Of a stretch of DNA of 64,000 nucleotides, positions 54,184-62,845 are shown one piece after another (the first letter of the stretch is position 1; every line of letters starts with the position of its first letter). The DNA comes from Agrobacterium tumefaciens (lineage in GTDB: Bacteria > Pseudomonadota > Alphaproteobacteria > Rhizobiales > Rhizobiaceae), in contig NZ_CP115841.1 in NCBI RefSeq assembly GCF_013318015.2, positions 1,922,001-1,986,000 of the forward strand, given 5' to 3'. Below the pieces are notes generated by a model. It worked only from the letters and a program-made list of their open reading frames with translations, was not told where the DNA came from and searched no databases. The position numbers were made by a program, and so were the translations under genes.

Positions 54184-57100
54184 ATGAACTTCTCCGCATG
54201 GTCAATCCGCAACCCGATTGCGCCGCTTCTCGGCTTCGCGCTTTTGATGTTCCTCGGCATCCAGGCCTTCAACGCCCTGCCGATCACCCGTTTTCCGAAT
54301 ATCGACGTTCCCGTCGTTGCCGTCACCGTGACCCAGAGCGGCGCTTCGCCGTCCGAGCTGGAAATGCAGGTGACGAAGGAGATCGAAGACGCTGTCGCCG
54401 CCATTAGCGGCGTCGACGAAATCCAGTCGACCGTCACCGACGGACAATCCCTGACAACCGTTGTCTTCCGCATCGAAAAGCCGACGGAAGAGGCGGTTCA
54501 GGACGTCAAGGACGCTATCGACAAGATCCGCAGCGATCTGCCATCTGATATCGAAGTGCCTGTTGTCAGCAAGATCGACGTGGAAGGCCAGGCAATCCAG
54601 ACCTTTGCCGTCTCCTCGCCGAACATGACGCTGGAAGAACTGTCCTGGTTCGTGGATGACACCATCAAGCGTTCGCTGCAGGGCAAGTCCGGCATCGGCA
54701 AGGTCGACCGTTATGGCGGCGCCGACCGCGAAGTGCGCGTTTCGCTCAGCCCCGAAAAGCTCGACGCCTACGGCATCACCGCAAGCGAAGTGAACGGCCA
54801 GCTGCGCGGCACCAATATCGACCTCGGCTCCGGCCGCGGCCAGGTTGGCGGCAACGAACAGACGATCCGCACGCTCGGCGACACCCGCGACGTTACCCAG
54901 CTTGCCAACACCACCATCGCGCTCTCCAATGGCCGTTTCGTAAAGCTCGCCGAACTCGGCACCGTCACGGACACCTATGAGGAGCAGAAGTCCTTCTCGC
55001 GCTTCAACGGCAACCCCGCCGTCACCTTTGCGGTGTTCCGCTCCAAGGGCGCCAGCGAGGTTTCGGTCGCCAAAACCGTGGCCGAAAGCCTCGATCAGGT
55101 CCGCAAGGACCATCCCGACGTCGCGATCCAGATGGTCGATGACGCCGTCTACTTCACCTATGGCAACTATACGGCAGCGCTCGATACGCTGATCGAAGGC
55201 GCGGTCCTCGCCGTCATCGTGGTTCTGCTGTTCCTCAGGAACTGGCGCGCTACCCTGATTGCCGCCGTGGCCCTGCCGCTCTCCGCGATCCCGACATTCT
55301 GGATCATGGACATCATGGGCTTCTCGCTCAACCTCGTCAGCTTCCTCGCATTGACGCTCGCCACGGGTATTCTCGTGGACGACGCCATCGTGGAAATCGA
55401 GAACATCGCCCGCCACATCAAGATGGGCAAGACGCCGTATCGCGCCTCGCTGGAAGCCGCAGACGAAATCGGCCTTGCCGTCATCGCCACCAGCTTCACC
55501 ATCATCGCCGTCTTCGTACCCGTGTCGTTCATGCCAGGCATTCCCGGCCAGTACTTCATCCAGTTCGGTCTGACGGTCGCCTTCTCGGTGTTCTTCTCGC
55601 TGGCGGTCGCCCGTCTCATCACGCCCTTGATGGCCGCCTATCTGATGCGCGCCGAAGACGCGATGGACGACCATGCCGACAATGACGGCTGGCTGATGAA
55701 AGCCTATACGCGCATGGTTTCCGCCACCACCTCCAAATGGTGGGCGCGTTACCTGACGCTGGTCGGCGCCATCGGCTTCCTCATTGCTTCCGTCATGCTT
55801 CTTAGCCAGGTGCCGGGCAGCTTCCTGCCGCCGGACGACGCCTCGCGCGTAACGCTTTCGGTGGAACTGCCGCCGAATGCAACGCTGGACGAGACAGACC
55901 GGACGACGACCGAAATCTTCCACGCCATCCGCGATATCAACGGTGTGGAAAGCGTCTTCATCCTCGGCGGCGCCTCGCCCAAGGGCGATCTGGAGCTTCG
56001 CCGCGCCACCGTCAACGTCATTCTCCAGCATATCGACCATTCGCTGCTGAAAACCCTTGTCAACAAGGGTCTCGGCTCGCTTCCGCTTGTCGGCCAATAT
56101 CTTCCGAAGATCGAGGAAAAGGGCCGTGTCCGTCCGCAGTGGGATGTTGAGCGGGATATCTTCGCCAAGGTCCACAGCATTCCGGATGTACGCATCATCA
56201 AGCTGAACGACCGCGCGGAACGCGAACTGAGCTTCAACTTCCTCTCGTCCAACGAGAAGGATCTGAACGACGCCGTCGGCATTCTCGAAAGCCGCCTGCG
56301 CGCCTCGCCCATCCTTGCCAATGTCAGCTCGGAGGGAGCGCTTCCCCGTCCTGAACTGCAAATCCGCCCGCGCAAGGACGAGATCGCCCGCCTTGGAATC
56401 ACGCCGCAGCAGATTTCGCAGACGGTGCGTGTCGCCACCATCGGTGACATCGACGCACAGTTGACGAAAATCTCGCTGGACGACCGGCAGATCCCGATCC
56501 GCGTGCAGGCATCCATCGATACCCGCCGTGACCTCGCCACCATCCGCGCGCTGAAGGTCAAGACCGCATCCGGTTCGCTGGTGCCGCTCTACAGTGTTGC
56601 CGATATCGACTATTCGGAAGGTCCAAGCTCGATCAAGCGCAACGACCGCAACCGCGTCGTCTCCATCGGCTCCGATGTACCGTTCGGCACAGCGCTCGAT
56701 ACGTCTACGGCGGAGTTCAAGCGGATCGTTTCGGAAACCGAACTGCCGGTAAGCGTTCGCCTTGCCGAAAGCGGCGATGCCAAGGTGCAGGGCGAAATGC
56801 AACAGGGCTTCGTCAACGCCATGCTGCTCGGCCTGCTTCTGGTGCTGGTGGTGCTTATCCTTCTGTTCAAGGATATCATCCAGCCCTTCACCATCCTGTT
56901 CTCACTGCCGCTCGCCATTGGCGGCGTGGCTGTGGCGCTCATCATCACGCAGAACGCGCTTTCCATGCCCGTTCTCATCGGCATTCTGATGCTGATGGGT
57001 ATCGTGACGAAAAACGCCATCCTTCTGGTGGACTTCGCCATTGAAATGCGCCGGCACGGCATGGAACGGGTGCATGCCATGGTCGAGGCCGGCCGCAAGC

Positions 57101-57504
57101 GCGCCCGCCCGATCATCATGACCTCCATCGCCATGTCGGCGGGCATGTTGCCCTCGGCACTTGGCGTCGGCGAAGGCGGCTCCTTCCGCGCGCCGATGGC
57201 GATTGCGGTGATCGGTGGTATCATCGTCTCCACGGTGCTGTCCCTGATCGTGGTCCCCGCCTTCTTCCTGATCATGGATGACCTGTCGCGCCTGCTCGCC
57301 CACCTCTTCGGCCGCTTTGTCGGCAAGAAGGAAGAGGAGGAAGAGTCGCTCTCCAACGAAAAACTCTCGGAGATCGCCCGCGAAAACAGCCTGGCGCTCT
57401 CCTCGCTGGAAGCGCGCGTTGCCGGCATGGAAAAAGGCTCCGGTGAAAAATCCGGTGACAAAGGCAGCAACATATTGCGGTTGCCGCCGCTCGCTGCCGA
57501 GTGA
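54184..57504 (+). CDS. RND efflux pump, inner-membrane permease
   Basis: A 1106-residue proton-driven pump of the HAE1/AcrB-like group. It begins FSAWSIRNPIAPLLGFALLM; the periplasmic porter domain follows, then the TM4 proton-relay motif GILVDDAIVEIENI near residue 395 with the Asp pair, and the second-half motif LIGILMLMGIVTKNAILLVDFA near 930. The C-terminal 60 residues are a charged cytoplasmic tail (EEEEESLSNEKL). It starts 13 bases after the adaptor. Substrates may be drugs, plant phenolics or lipids; they cannot be told from sequence. Confidence 0.95.
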   Translation: MNFSAWSIRNPIAPLLGFALLMFLGIQAFNALPITRFPNIDVPVVAVTVTQSGASPSELEMQVTKEIEDAVAAISGVDEIQSTVTDGQSLTTVVFRIEKPTEEAVQDVKDAIDKIRSDLPSDIEVPVVSKIDVEGQAIQTFAVSSPNMTLEELSWFVDDTIKRSLQGKSGIGKVDRYGGADREVRVSLSPEKLDAYGITASEVNGQLRGTNIDLGSGRGQVGGNEQTIRTLGDTRDVTQLANTTIALSNGRFVKLAELGTVTDTYEEQKSFSRFNGNPAVTFAVFRSKGASEVSVAKTVAESLDQVRKDHPDVAIQMVDDAVYFTYGNYTAALDTLIEGAVLAVIVVLLFLRNWRATLIAAVALPLSAIPTFWIMDIMGFSLNLVSFLALTLATGILVDDAIVEIENIARHIKMGKTPYRASLEAADEIGLAVIATSFTIIAVFVPVSFMPGIPGQYFIQFGLTVAFSVFFSLAVARLITPLMAAYLMRAEDAMDDHADNDGWLMKAYTRMVSATTSKWWARYLTLVGAIGFLIASVMLLSQVPGSFLPPDDASRVTLSVELPPNATLDETDRTTTEIFHAIRDINGVESVFILGGASPKGDLELRRATVNVILQHIDHSLLKTLVNKGLGSLPLVGQYLPKIEEKGRVRPQWDVERDIFAKVHSIPDVRIIKLNDRAERELSFNFLSSNEKDLNDAVGILESRLRASPILANVSSEGALPRPELQIRPRKDEIARLGITPQQISQTVRVATIGDIDAQLTKISLDDRQIPIRVQASIDTRRDLATIRALKVKTASGSLVPLYSVADIDYSEGPSSIKRNDRNRVVSIGSDVPFGTALDTSTAEFKRIVSETELPVSVRLAESGDAKVQGEMQQGFVNAMLLGLLLVLVVLILLFKDIIQPFTILFSLPLAIGGVAVALIITQNALSMPVLIGILMLMGIVTKNAILLVDFAIEMRRHGMERVHAMVEAGRKRARPIIMTSIAMSAGMLPSALGVGEGGSFRAPMAIAVIGGIIVSTVLSLIVVPAFFLIMDDLSRLLAHLFGRFVGKKEEEEESLSNEKLSEIARENSLALSSLEARVAGMEKGSGEKSGDKGSNILRLPPLAAE

Positions 57505-57509
57505 AAGTT

Positions 57510-57541
57510 AAAACGCCGGGTCCAGTGCCCGGCGTTTCCTT
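57510..57541 (+). terminator. Rho-independent terminator of the RND operon
   Basis: AAACGCCGGG at 57511-57520 pairs with CCCGGCGTTT at 57528-57537 around TCCAGTG, followed by CCTTTTG. It lies a few bases after the pump stop. Confidence 0.88.
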
Positions 57542-57584
57542 TTGTGGTGAGTTTGCTTGGTCGCGACTGCGTTGCGGCTGGCTT

Positions 57585-57605
57585 CTTCTCCACGCCGGGG
57601 AGAAG
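57585..57605. repeat. Small intergenic palindrome (CTTCTCC...GGAGAAG)
   Basis: CTTCTCC at 57585-57591 and GGAGAAG at 57599-57605 form perfect arms. Such CTTCTCC/GGAGAAG palindromes recur between genes in many rhizobial genomes, so this may be a dispersed element, though only one copy was noted here. Confidence 0.5.
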
Positions 57606-57667
57606 AGATAGGCCGCACCCGCTCGCTCCACATTTCCCTGCTCCCCGCACACCAACGCCAAACCCAT

Positions 57668-57681
57668 TTGATCGAAATCAA
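57668..57681. promoter_or_regulatory. Perfect FNR box (anaerobox)
   Basis: TTGATCGAAATCAA matches the FNR/FnrN consensus TTGAT-N4-ATCAA exactly. It lies 64 bases upstream of the FNR-superfamily regulator gene, so oxygen-linked control by FnrN and possible autoregulation are expected. Confidence 0.88.
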
Positions 57682-57745
57682 TTCGCTTTTCAGGTGAACT
57701 GCTAATCTCCCTCGCATCGGGAATTGCCGGTCGAAGGATAATGCG

Positions 57746-58528
57746 ATGAGCTCTTTTCAGATAGGCGTGAGGGAAAAGGAACATCCCCGGTTTCGTATCG
57801 CTTCGGACAACCCGGCAAAAGGTTTGAGCGGGAGCCGGATGGACGTGAACAAGACCGTAAAGCTGAGCAACAGGGACAGGAACATTCTGCTGCGCGTGCC
57901 CCTGATAGGGATTGCGGATGAAGCGGCGGCGTTGAAACTGATGGAGGCGGCGACCGTCACCAATCTCAATGCCCGCCATGTGCTCTTCAAGGAGGGCGAG
58001 GCAGCGCAATATTTCTACTGCGTGCTGTCGGGCTATGTCCGCCTTTACCGGCTGGACAGGCACGGGCGCGAGGCGGATGTGCGTGTCAGCGGTCCGGGCG
58101 ATACCTTCAACGAATGCCTGATCTTCGGCAGCGACAGCTATCGTTACAGCGCGCAGGCGGCGGAAAGCTGCACCGTGGCGCGTTTCGAGCTGGCAAGAAT
58201 CCGCAGCCTTGTGGATCAGGAACCGGCAATCGCCAAGGCCGTGATGCGCTGCCTCTCCAACAGCCTGCTCGGCACCATGGATTGCATTGCCAACGACCGG
58301 CTGCAAACCGCGCCGCAACGCGTTGCCCATTACCTGATCAATCAGGGACCGCGCGACGCTACGTCCTTTTCGCTGCGTCTGCCGTTCCAGAAAAGCCTGC
58401 TCGCCGGCAAGCTCGGCCTTGCGCCGGAAGCGCTGTCGCGCGCTTTCTCCGCACTGAAAAAGGCGGGCGTCACCGTTCGCGGCCGCATCGTGCAGGTCAA
58501 TGATGTCGCGGCGCTGAAGCAGATTTGA
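57746..58528 (+). CDS. sinR: Crp/Fnr family regulator, probably SinR
   Basis: A 260-residue regulator. The cyclic-nucleotide-binding-like domain spans about residues 60-175 (FKEGEAAQYFYCVLSGYVRLYR near 88). The helix-turn-helix is AGKLGLAPEALSRAFSALKKAG near 225, with the E-xx-SR recognition residues of FNR, which read TTGAT. The N-terminus has no cysteines, so it lacks the oxygen-sensing Fe-S ligands of FNR. A perfect FNR box lies upstream. In Agrobacterium the FNR-type SinR is under FnrN control and affects biofilm maturation (established); identity here rests on these features and on position relative to chvE, so the name is likely, not proven. ATG 57746 has AAGGA upstream; ATG 57839 is an alternative. 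Confidence 0.75.
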   Translation: MSSFQIGVREKEHPRFRIASDNPAKGLSGSRMDVNKTVKLSNRDRNILLRVPLIGIADEAAALKLMEAATVTNLNARHVLFKEGEAAQYFYCVLSGYVRLYRLDRHGREADVRVSGPGDTFNECLIFGSDSYRYSAQAAESCTVARFELARIRSLVDQEPAIAKAVMRCLSNSLLGTMDCIANDRLQTAPQRVAHYLINQGPRDATSFSLRLPFQKSLLAGKLGLAPEALSRAFSALKKAGVTVRGRIVQVNDVAALKQI

Positions 58529-58547
58529 AGAAGTACCGGGGAGAGGA

Positions 58548-58588
58548 AGAGGACGGGACGCCTACGGGTATGCCGTCCTCTAATTTTT
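58548..58588 (+). terminator. Rho-independent terminator of the sinR-like gene
   Basis: AGAGGACGG at 58548-58556 pairs with CCGTCCTCT at 58573-58581, followed by AATTTTTT. It lies in the gap between the convergent regulator and MBL genes. Confidence 0.85.
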
Positions 58589-58602
58589 TGTCGAGCAGGA
58601 TA

Positions 58603-59427
58603 TCAGACCGGCTGCGGCACGAAGCGGAAGCGATCGCCCTTTCGCTCGACGCGGAAAAACCCACCAAGATGGCCGCCGGAAACCAGCCAGCCGTGATCGG
58701 CAACCTGGGCCAGCGCATCGAGACGTGTCGAGTATGCAGTTTCGGAATCGATATCATAGACGAAACCGATACCCGGATCGTCCGCCTGCAACGCGCTAAC
58801 ATGCAGCACATCGCCCCACAATAACAGCCGGTCATCGCCATTACCGATGAGATAGCCGGTATGGCCAGGCGTATGGCCGGGCATGGCGATGGCTTCCATA
58901 CCCTCGGCAATCCTGCCAGTTGGGATTGGCCGCAGCATGGCCCCACAAATGTCGAGCAGCCGGGCGGCAATATCGAAGGCGCCCTGCCTCGCTGCCGGCA
59001 ATGTCTTGCGCGCATCCTCGCTGGTGAAAAAGGCAAGATCGGCCTCGGGCACCCATATGTCCGCATTGGGAAAATAAGGCCGGTCGCCTTCGATAAGTCC
59101 CAGCGCATGGTCGCCGTGAATATGGGTGAGGATAACTCGGCTGACATCATCAGGCTGGATCCCAGCGGCAATCATCCCCGCACGGGCATGGCCGTAGGTC
59201 GGCCCCCAGGCCGTGCCGCAACCGGTGTCTATCAGCGAAATACCATCAGGCCCTGACAGCACAAAACAGTTGACGTCCATATCCACCGTTTCGCCCTCAT
59301 GCCCGGCAAGCGCCGCCGCCAGCGCATCCGCGCCCTGTCGGTGGATGAGGTGGCCAACAGGCGCCTTGTAGACACCATCGACAAAACGGGAAACGTCATA
59401 GGGACCAAAACGGAGGGGCGTGGTCAT
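58603..59427 (-). CDS. MBL-fold metallo-hydrolase
   Basis: A 274-residue beta-lactamase-fold hydrolase. The metal-binding HxHxDH motif is LTHIHGDHALG near residue 100, and later ligands are in MPGHTPGHTGY near 190 and GDVLHVS near 207. There is no signal peptide. Family members hydrolyse lactones, esters, nucleic acids or thioesters, and no substrate can be chosen. It starts three bases after the ureG stop, so it is transcribed with the urease accessory genes, an association I do not recognise as standard. Confidence 0.88.
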   Translation of the reverse strand: MTTPLRFGPYDVSRFVDGVYKAPVGHLIHRQGADALAAALAGHEGETVDMDVNCFVLSGPDGISLIDTGCGTAWGPTYGHARAGMIAAGIQPDDVSRVILTHIHGDHALGLIEGDRPYFPNADIWVPEADLAFFTSEDARKTLPAARQGAFDIAARLLDICGAMLRPIPTGRIAEGMEAIAMPGHTPGHTGYLIGNGDDRLLLWGDVLHVSALQADDPGIGFVYDIDSETAYSTRLDALAQVADHGWLVSGGHLGGFFRVERKGDRFRFVPQPV

Positions 59428-59430
59428 GTC

Positions 59431-60042
<612 letters not shown>

Positions 60043-60148
60043 GCCCGATGTCACAACCATGTTCCCTTCAATATGCTTTGATGTTGTCCCACCATAACGC
60101 TTCGCACGACCGCTTCAAGGGCGGCAATGCTGCATCGCGGCGAGATAT

Positions 60149-60820
60149 TCAGGAGCGGAAAAGCCGCGTTCCCTGCATCTCGTGCCGCATGGTCGCGGTG
60201 TCGGCGATAACAGTGGCGCTGCCGAGATCGTCGAGCGTGGATTGCACGGCCCGTGCCGCCATTTCGCCGATCGACGCCTCGCTTTCGGCGAGAATGGCAA
60301 CGCCGTCCTTCTGCCCCGCGACGCCGAGGCGGATACCGGCGGAGACGATCTGCGAGACACCGGCATGCAGGAATGCGGCAACCGTTTCCAGAAGCGGCAC
60401 GCCATGCCCTGCCGCCACCGCACCTATGGCAACAGGATAAGGAACCTCTTTCGGCAACAGCTCAAGAACCGCGTTCGGCCAGGCGCCGGCGGCGGCAACG
60501 AAGGCATCGCCGAGGAGCACCGTCTCGCGGTAGCGCTCCGCAGAACCGGCGAGCGCGCGAGCCAGATCCGCCGCTTCACTCAGGGCGACGGCGTCCGTTC
60601 CATTGCGCCAGGCATCAGCCAGAAATACCGCATCGTTCCACAGACTGCCGGAACGCAGAAGCACCTCCACCCAGCCGTAAAGGCCGGCGGCATCACTGAC
60701 GCGCCGGTCCTCCACCGCCTTTTCAAGTCCGCCAGAATAGGAAAAGCCGCCGACAGGAAAGGCCGGCGACATCCAGGCCATGAGCCGCAGCAGCGCGGCA
60801 ACGCCGCGATCTTCGCTCAT
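60149..60820 (-). CDS. ureF: Urease accessory protein UreF
   Basis: A 223-residue helical protein that bridges the apo-urease and UreG and gates nickel delivery. MAWMSPAFPVGGFSYSGGLE near residue 14 and AGHGVPLLETVAAFLHAGVSQIVSAG near 140 (cited by its parts) are the family motifs. It starts three bases after the ureE stop and precedes ureG by about 110 bases. Confidence 0.94.
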   Translation of the reverse strand: MSEDRGVAALLRLMAWMSPAFPVGGFSYSGGLEKAVEDRRVSDAAGLYGWVEVLLRSGSLWNDAVFLADAWRNGTDAVALSEAADLARALAGSAERYRETVLLGDAFVAAAGAWPNAVLELLPKEVPYPVAIGAVAAGHGVPLLETVAAFLHAGVSQIVSAGIRLGVAGQKDGVAILAESEASIGEMAARAVQSTLDDLGSATVIADTATMRHEMQGTRLFRS

Positions 60821-60823
60821 GCC

Positions 60824-61312
60824 TCAGCCATGGTCGTGATGGTGACCATGGTCATGCCCGTGACCGTGGGAATGGCCGCCATGGGCGTGGTAAGCACCGC
60901 GCGCCGGCTGGAAAGGTTCTTCCACATCACGCACTGTTGCGCCAAGGCCTTCCAGCATCGCGCGGATCACGTGGTCACGCAGGATGAGAATACGCTCCTC
61001 CTCGATCTGCGCCGAAAGGTGCCGGTTGCCCAGATGCCAGGCAAGCTCGATCAGGTGAAGACGATCCTTCGCCTTGATTTCGAACAGCTTTTCGTCCGCA
61101 GCGCGAACCTCCACCAGATCACCGTTCTCCACCACCAGCAGGTCGCCATGGGCAAACAGCACAGCTTCCTTCAAATCCAACATCACCATCTCGTCATTCT
61201 GCAAATGCAGAAGTTTTCGGCGCAGATGCCGCTGGTCATGCGCGAGAGTGACATAACCGGAAGGTTCGTCGGCTGGAGTTCCGGCGGGGTGATAGGACGT
61301 GACGCGCAGCAT
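60824..61312 (-). CDS. ureE: Urease nickel chaperone UreE
   Basis: A 162-residue nickel-binding chaperone. [16 protein letters not shown] near residue 28 is the N-terminal peptide-binding domain and [25 protein letters not shown] near 90-115 the metal-binding domain. The C-terminal tail is a His-Gly-Asp repeat ([21 protein letters not shown] in part), which stores nickel. ATG 61312 ([11 protein letters not shown]) gives the usual rhizobial N-terminus; ATG 61324 is possible. It is the first gene of the ureE-ureF-ureG-MBL unit. Confidence 0.94.
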   Translation of the reverse strand: MLRVTSYHPAGTPADEPSGYVTLAHDQRHLRRKLLHLQNDEMVMLDLKEAVLFAHGDLLVVENGDLVEVRAADEKLFEIKAKDRLHLIELAWHLGNRHLSAQIEEERILILRDHVIRAMLEGLGATVRDVEEPFQPARGAYHAHGGHSHGHGHDHGHHHDHG

Positions 61313-61413
61313 GGGATGATCCATTTCAGAAACAGTCTTGGGGTTCCGATTGTTGACGGATAGCCCGGCCGATTTCAAGGCGTGTTTTCAGGTGGAACGC
61401 GTCTCGGAAAACG

Positions 61414-61438
61414 AAAAAGCCCGGCATCGCTGCCGGGC
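61414..61438 (-). terminator. Rho-independent terminator after the peroxiredoxin gene
   Basis: On the minus strand GCCCGGCA pairs with TGCCGGGC around GCGA, followed by TTTTT. It separates the peroxiredoxin transcript from ureE, so ureE needs its own promoter in the roughly 100 bases between. Confidence 0.9.
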
Positions 61439-61462
61439 CTTGTCAAAAAAAGCAAACCGCAA

Positions 61463-61999
61463 TCAGGCCGCAGCGCGGCTCTTCAGGTTTTCCAGAATGT
61501 TCTGCGGCGAGGAAACGCCGTAAGGGTCGGTATCGCTATTGTCGCAATAGCCCTCTTCCTCGAACCACTGCTCCACCAGACCGTCGTTGATGACGGCGGC
61601 GTAACGCCAGGAGCGCATGCCGAAACCGAGATTGTCCTTGGCGACCAGCATGCCCATCTTGCGGGTGAACTCGCCCGAACCGTCAGGAATGACCTTGACG
61701 TTTTCGAGGTTCTGGCCTTTTGCCCAGGCGTTCATCACGAAGGCATCGTTGACCGACAGGCAATAGATTTCATCGACGCCGAGCGCGCGGAATTCGCCCG
61801 CGAGCTTTTCGAAATCGGGAAGCTGGTAGGTCGAGCAAGTCGGCGTGAAAGCGCCGGGCAACGAGAAAAGAACGACCTTTTTGCCCTTGAAGTAATCGTC
61901 GGAGGTCATGTCCTGCCAACGGAAAGGGTTGGGGCCACCAACGGCCTCGTCGCGAACACGCGTGCGGAAGGTAACGGCGGGCACTTTTTTGCCGAGCAT
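61463..61999 (-). CDS. Peroxiredoxin (Prx5/redoxin family)
   Basis: A 178-residue thioredoxin-fold peroxidase. VVLFSLPGAFTPTCSTYQLP near residue 45-64 contains the peroxidatic Cys in PTCST, with the conserved Thr and Pro. LGFGMRSWRYAAVINDG near 128 carries the Arg of the active site. A later Cys in EGYCDNSD near 153 could act in resolution. It should reduce hydrogen peroxide and organic peroxides. AGGAGA precedes the ATG. It lies inside the urease region but has its own terminator. Confidence 0.93.
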   Translation of the reverse strand: MLGKKVPAVTFRTRVRDEAVGGPNPFRWQDMTSDDYFKGKKVVLFSLPGAFTPTCSTYQLPDFEKLAGEFRALGVDEIYCLSVNDAFVMNAWAKGQNLENVKVIPDGSGEFTRKMGMLVAKDNLGFGMRSWRYAAVINDGLVEQWFEEEGYCDNSDTDPYGVSSPQNILENLKSRAAA

Positions 62000-62167
62000 G
62001 TCTTGTCTCCTGATCTGTCTTCAATTTTCTGGCGTTTTGCACGGATCGCTTGGGACCGATCCGCACGGAATTCTTTTGCCGTTTCTTTAGCGCAAGATGC
62101 GCTGCGGTGCAGCATAAAAATCGGATTACCAGACGTCAAATCAACGAAACGTCGCACCGCGGGAAGA

Positions 62168-62836
62168 TCAATTGTGCAGCGCTACCGACCAGCGCAACAG
62201 TGGCGGCAACGGTGTCCACCAGCCGGTGCGAATGCCGGCTTGCCGCAGCATGGCGGCAGACCACGTGTTGCAGCCGGCCAGCGCATTGAACCAGCCATTA
62301 GCCTCGAAAAATCCATCCGTCAGGCTGTAGGAAGCTCCGGGTATAAGCTGAACTTTGTTATTGTCCCGCAGGAAGCTCGCACGAATGCCCGCCACGAGTC
62401 GCTGATATCCAGCTTCGGAAATGCGAAGGCGCTTCACCCCGGCAAGGTCGGCGGGAAAATCCCCCGTCACATCCACATGCATCACCGACTGGTCGAGTGT
62501 CAGAGAGCGCACGACCGGCATCGGCCTCAGGTCGGCCCATGTCGGCGTCTGTATGTAAAACGACCGGCCACCCCAGCCGAACACCAGATAGGCAGCAGCC
62601 GGATGGTTGACAGCGATACCGCCCTCCTGCAATTCGGAAAAGACCCGCCGCAGATCGTCATCAACAGGCAGGGCGATATCGGTATGTATCGGATTGGACA
62701 ATAGCAATATCTCGCGATCCCTCACGCCGCTTGTTTCATCGGCAAAAAAGGGTCGCGGCACGACGGTGCCGAGCACAAGAAGCAGGATGGTCAGCAGCAG
62801 GCCACCGCCGATCCACCTTGTGATAAATCTCACCAC
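62168..62836 (-). CDS. TIGR02117/DUF2459 family membrane-anchored protein
   Basis: A 222-residue protein with one N-terminal membrane segment (WIGGGLLLTILLLVLGTVV) and a large periplasmic domain. LLSNPIHTDIALPV near residue 46, YLVFGWGGRSFYIQTPTW near 83 and LAGCNTWSAAMLRQAG near 188 are the blocks I associate with the TIGR02117 (DUF2459) family, often found near urease genes. Its function is unknown. The Cys, His and Asn pattern hints at a papain-like (NlpC/P60-related) fold. It starts as GTG 62836, ten bases after the ureC stop. Confidence 0.82.
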   Translation of the reverse strand: MVRFITRWIGGGLLLTILLLVLGTVVPRPFFADETSGVRDREILLLSNPIHTDIALPVDDDLRRVFSELQEGGIAVNHPAAAYLVFGWGGRSFYIQTPTWADLRPMPVVRSLTLDQSVMHVDVTGDFPADLAGVKRLRISEAGYQRLVAGIRASFLRDNNKVQLIPGASYSLTDGFFEANGWFNALAGCNTWSAAMLRQAGIRTGWWTPLPPLLRWSVALHN

Positions 62837-62845
62837 GAAACGCCG

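Noticed and set aside
54202..56802. 866-codon minus-strand frame opposite the RND pump
   Set aside because: An antisense shadow of a GC-rich gene; the plus strand encodes an intact pump with all motifs.
60841..60895. Short tandem repeat-like sequence near the end of ureE
   Set aside because: It simply encodes the His-Gly-Asp nickel-binding tail of UreE and is not a separate repeat or CRISPR.
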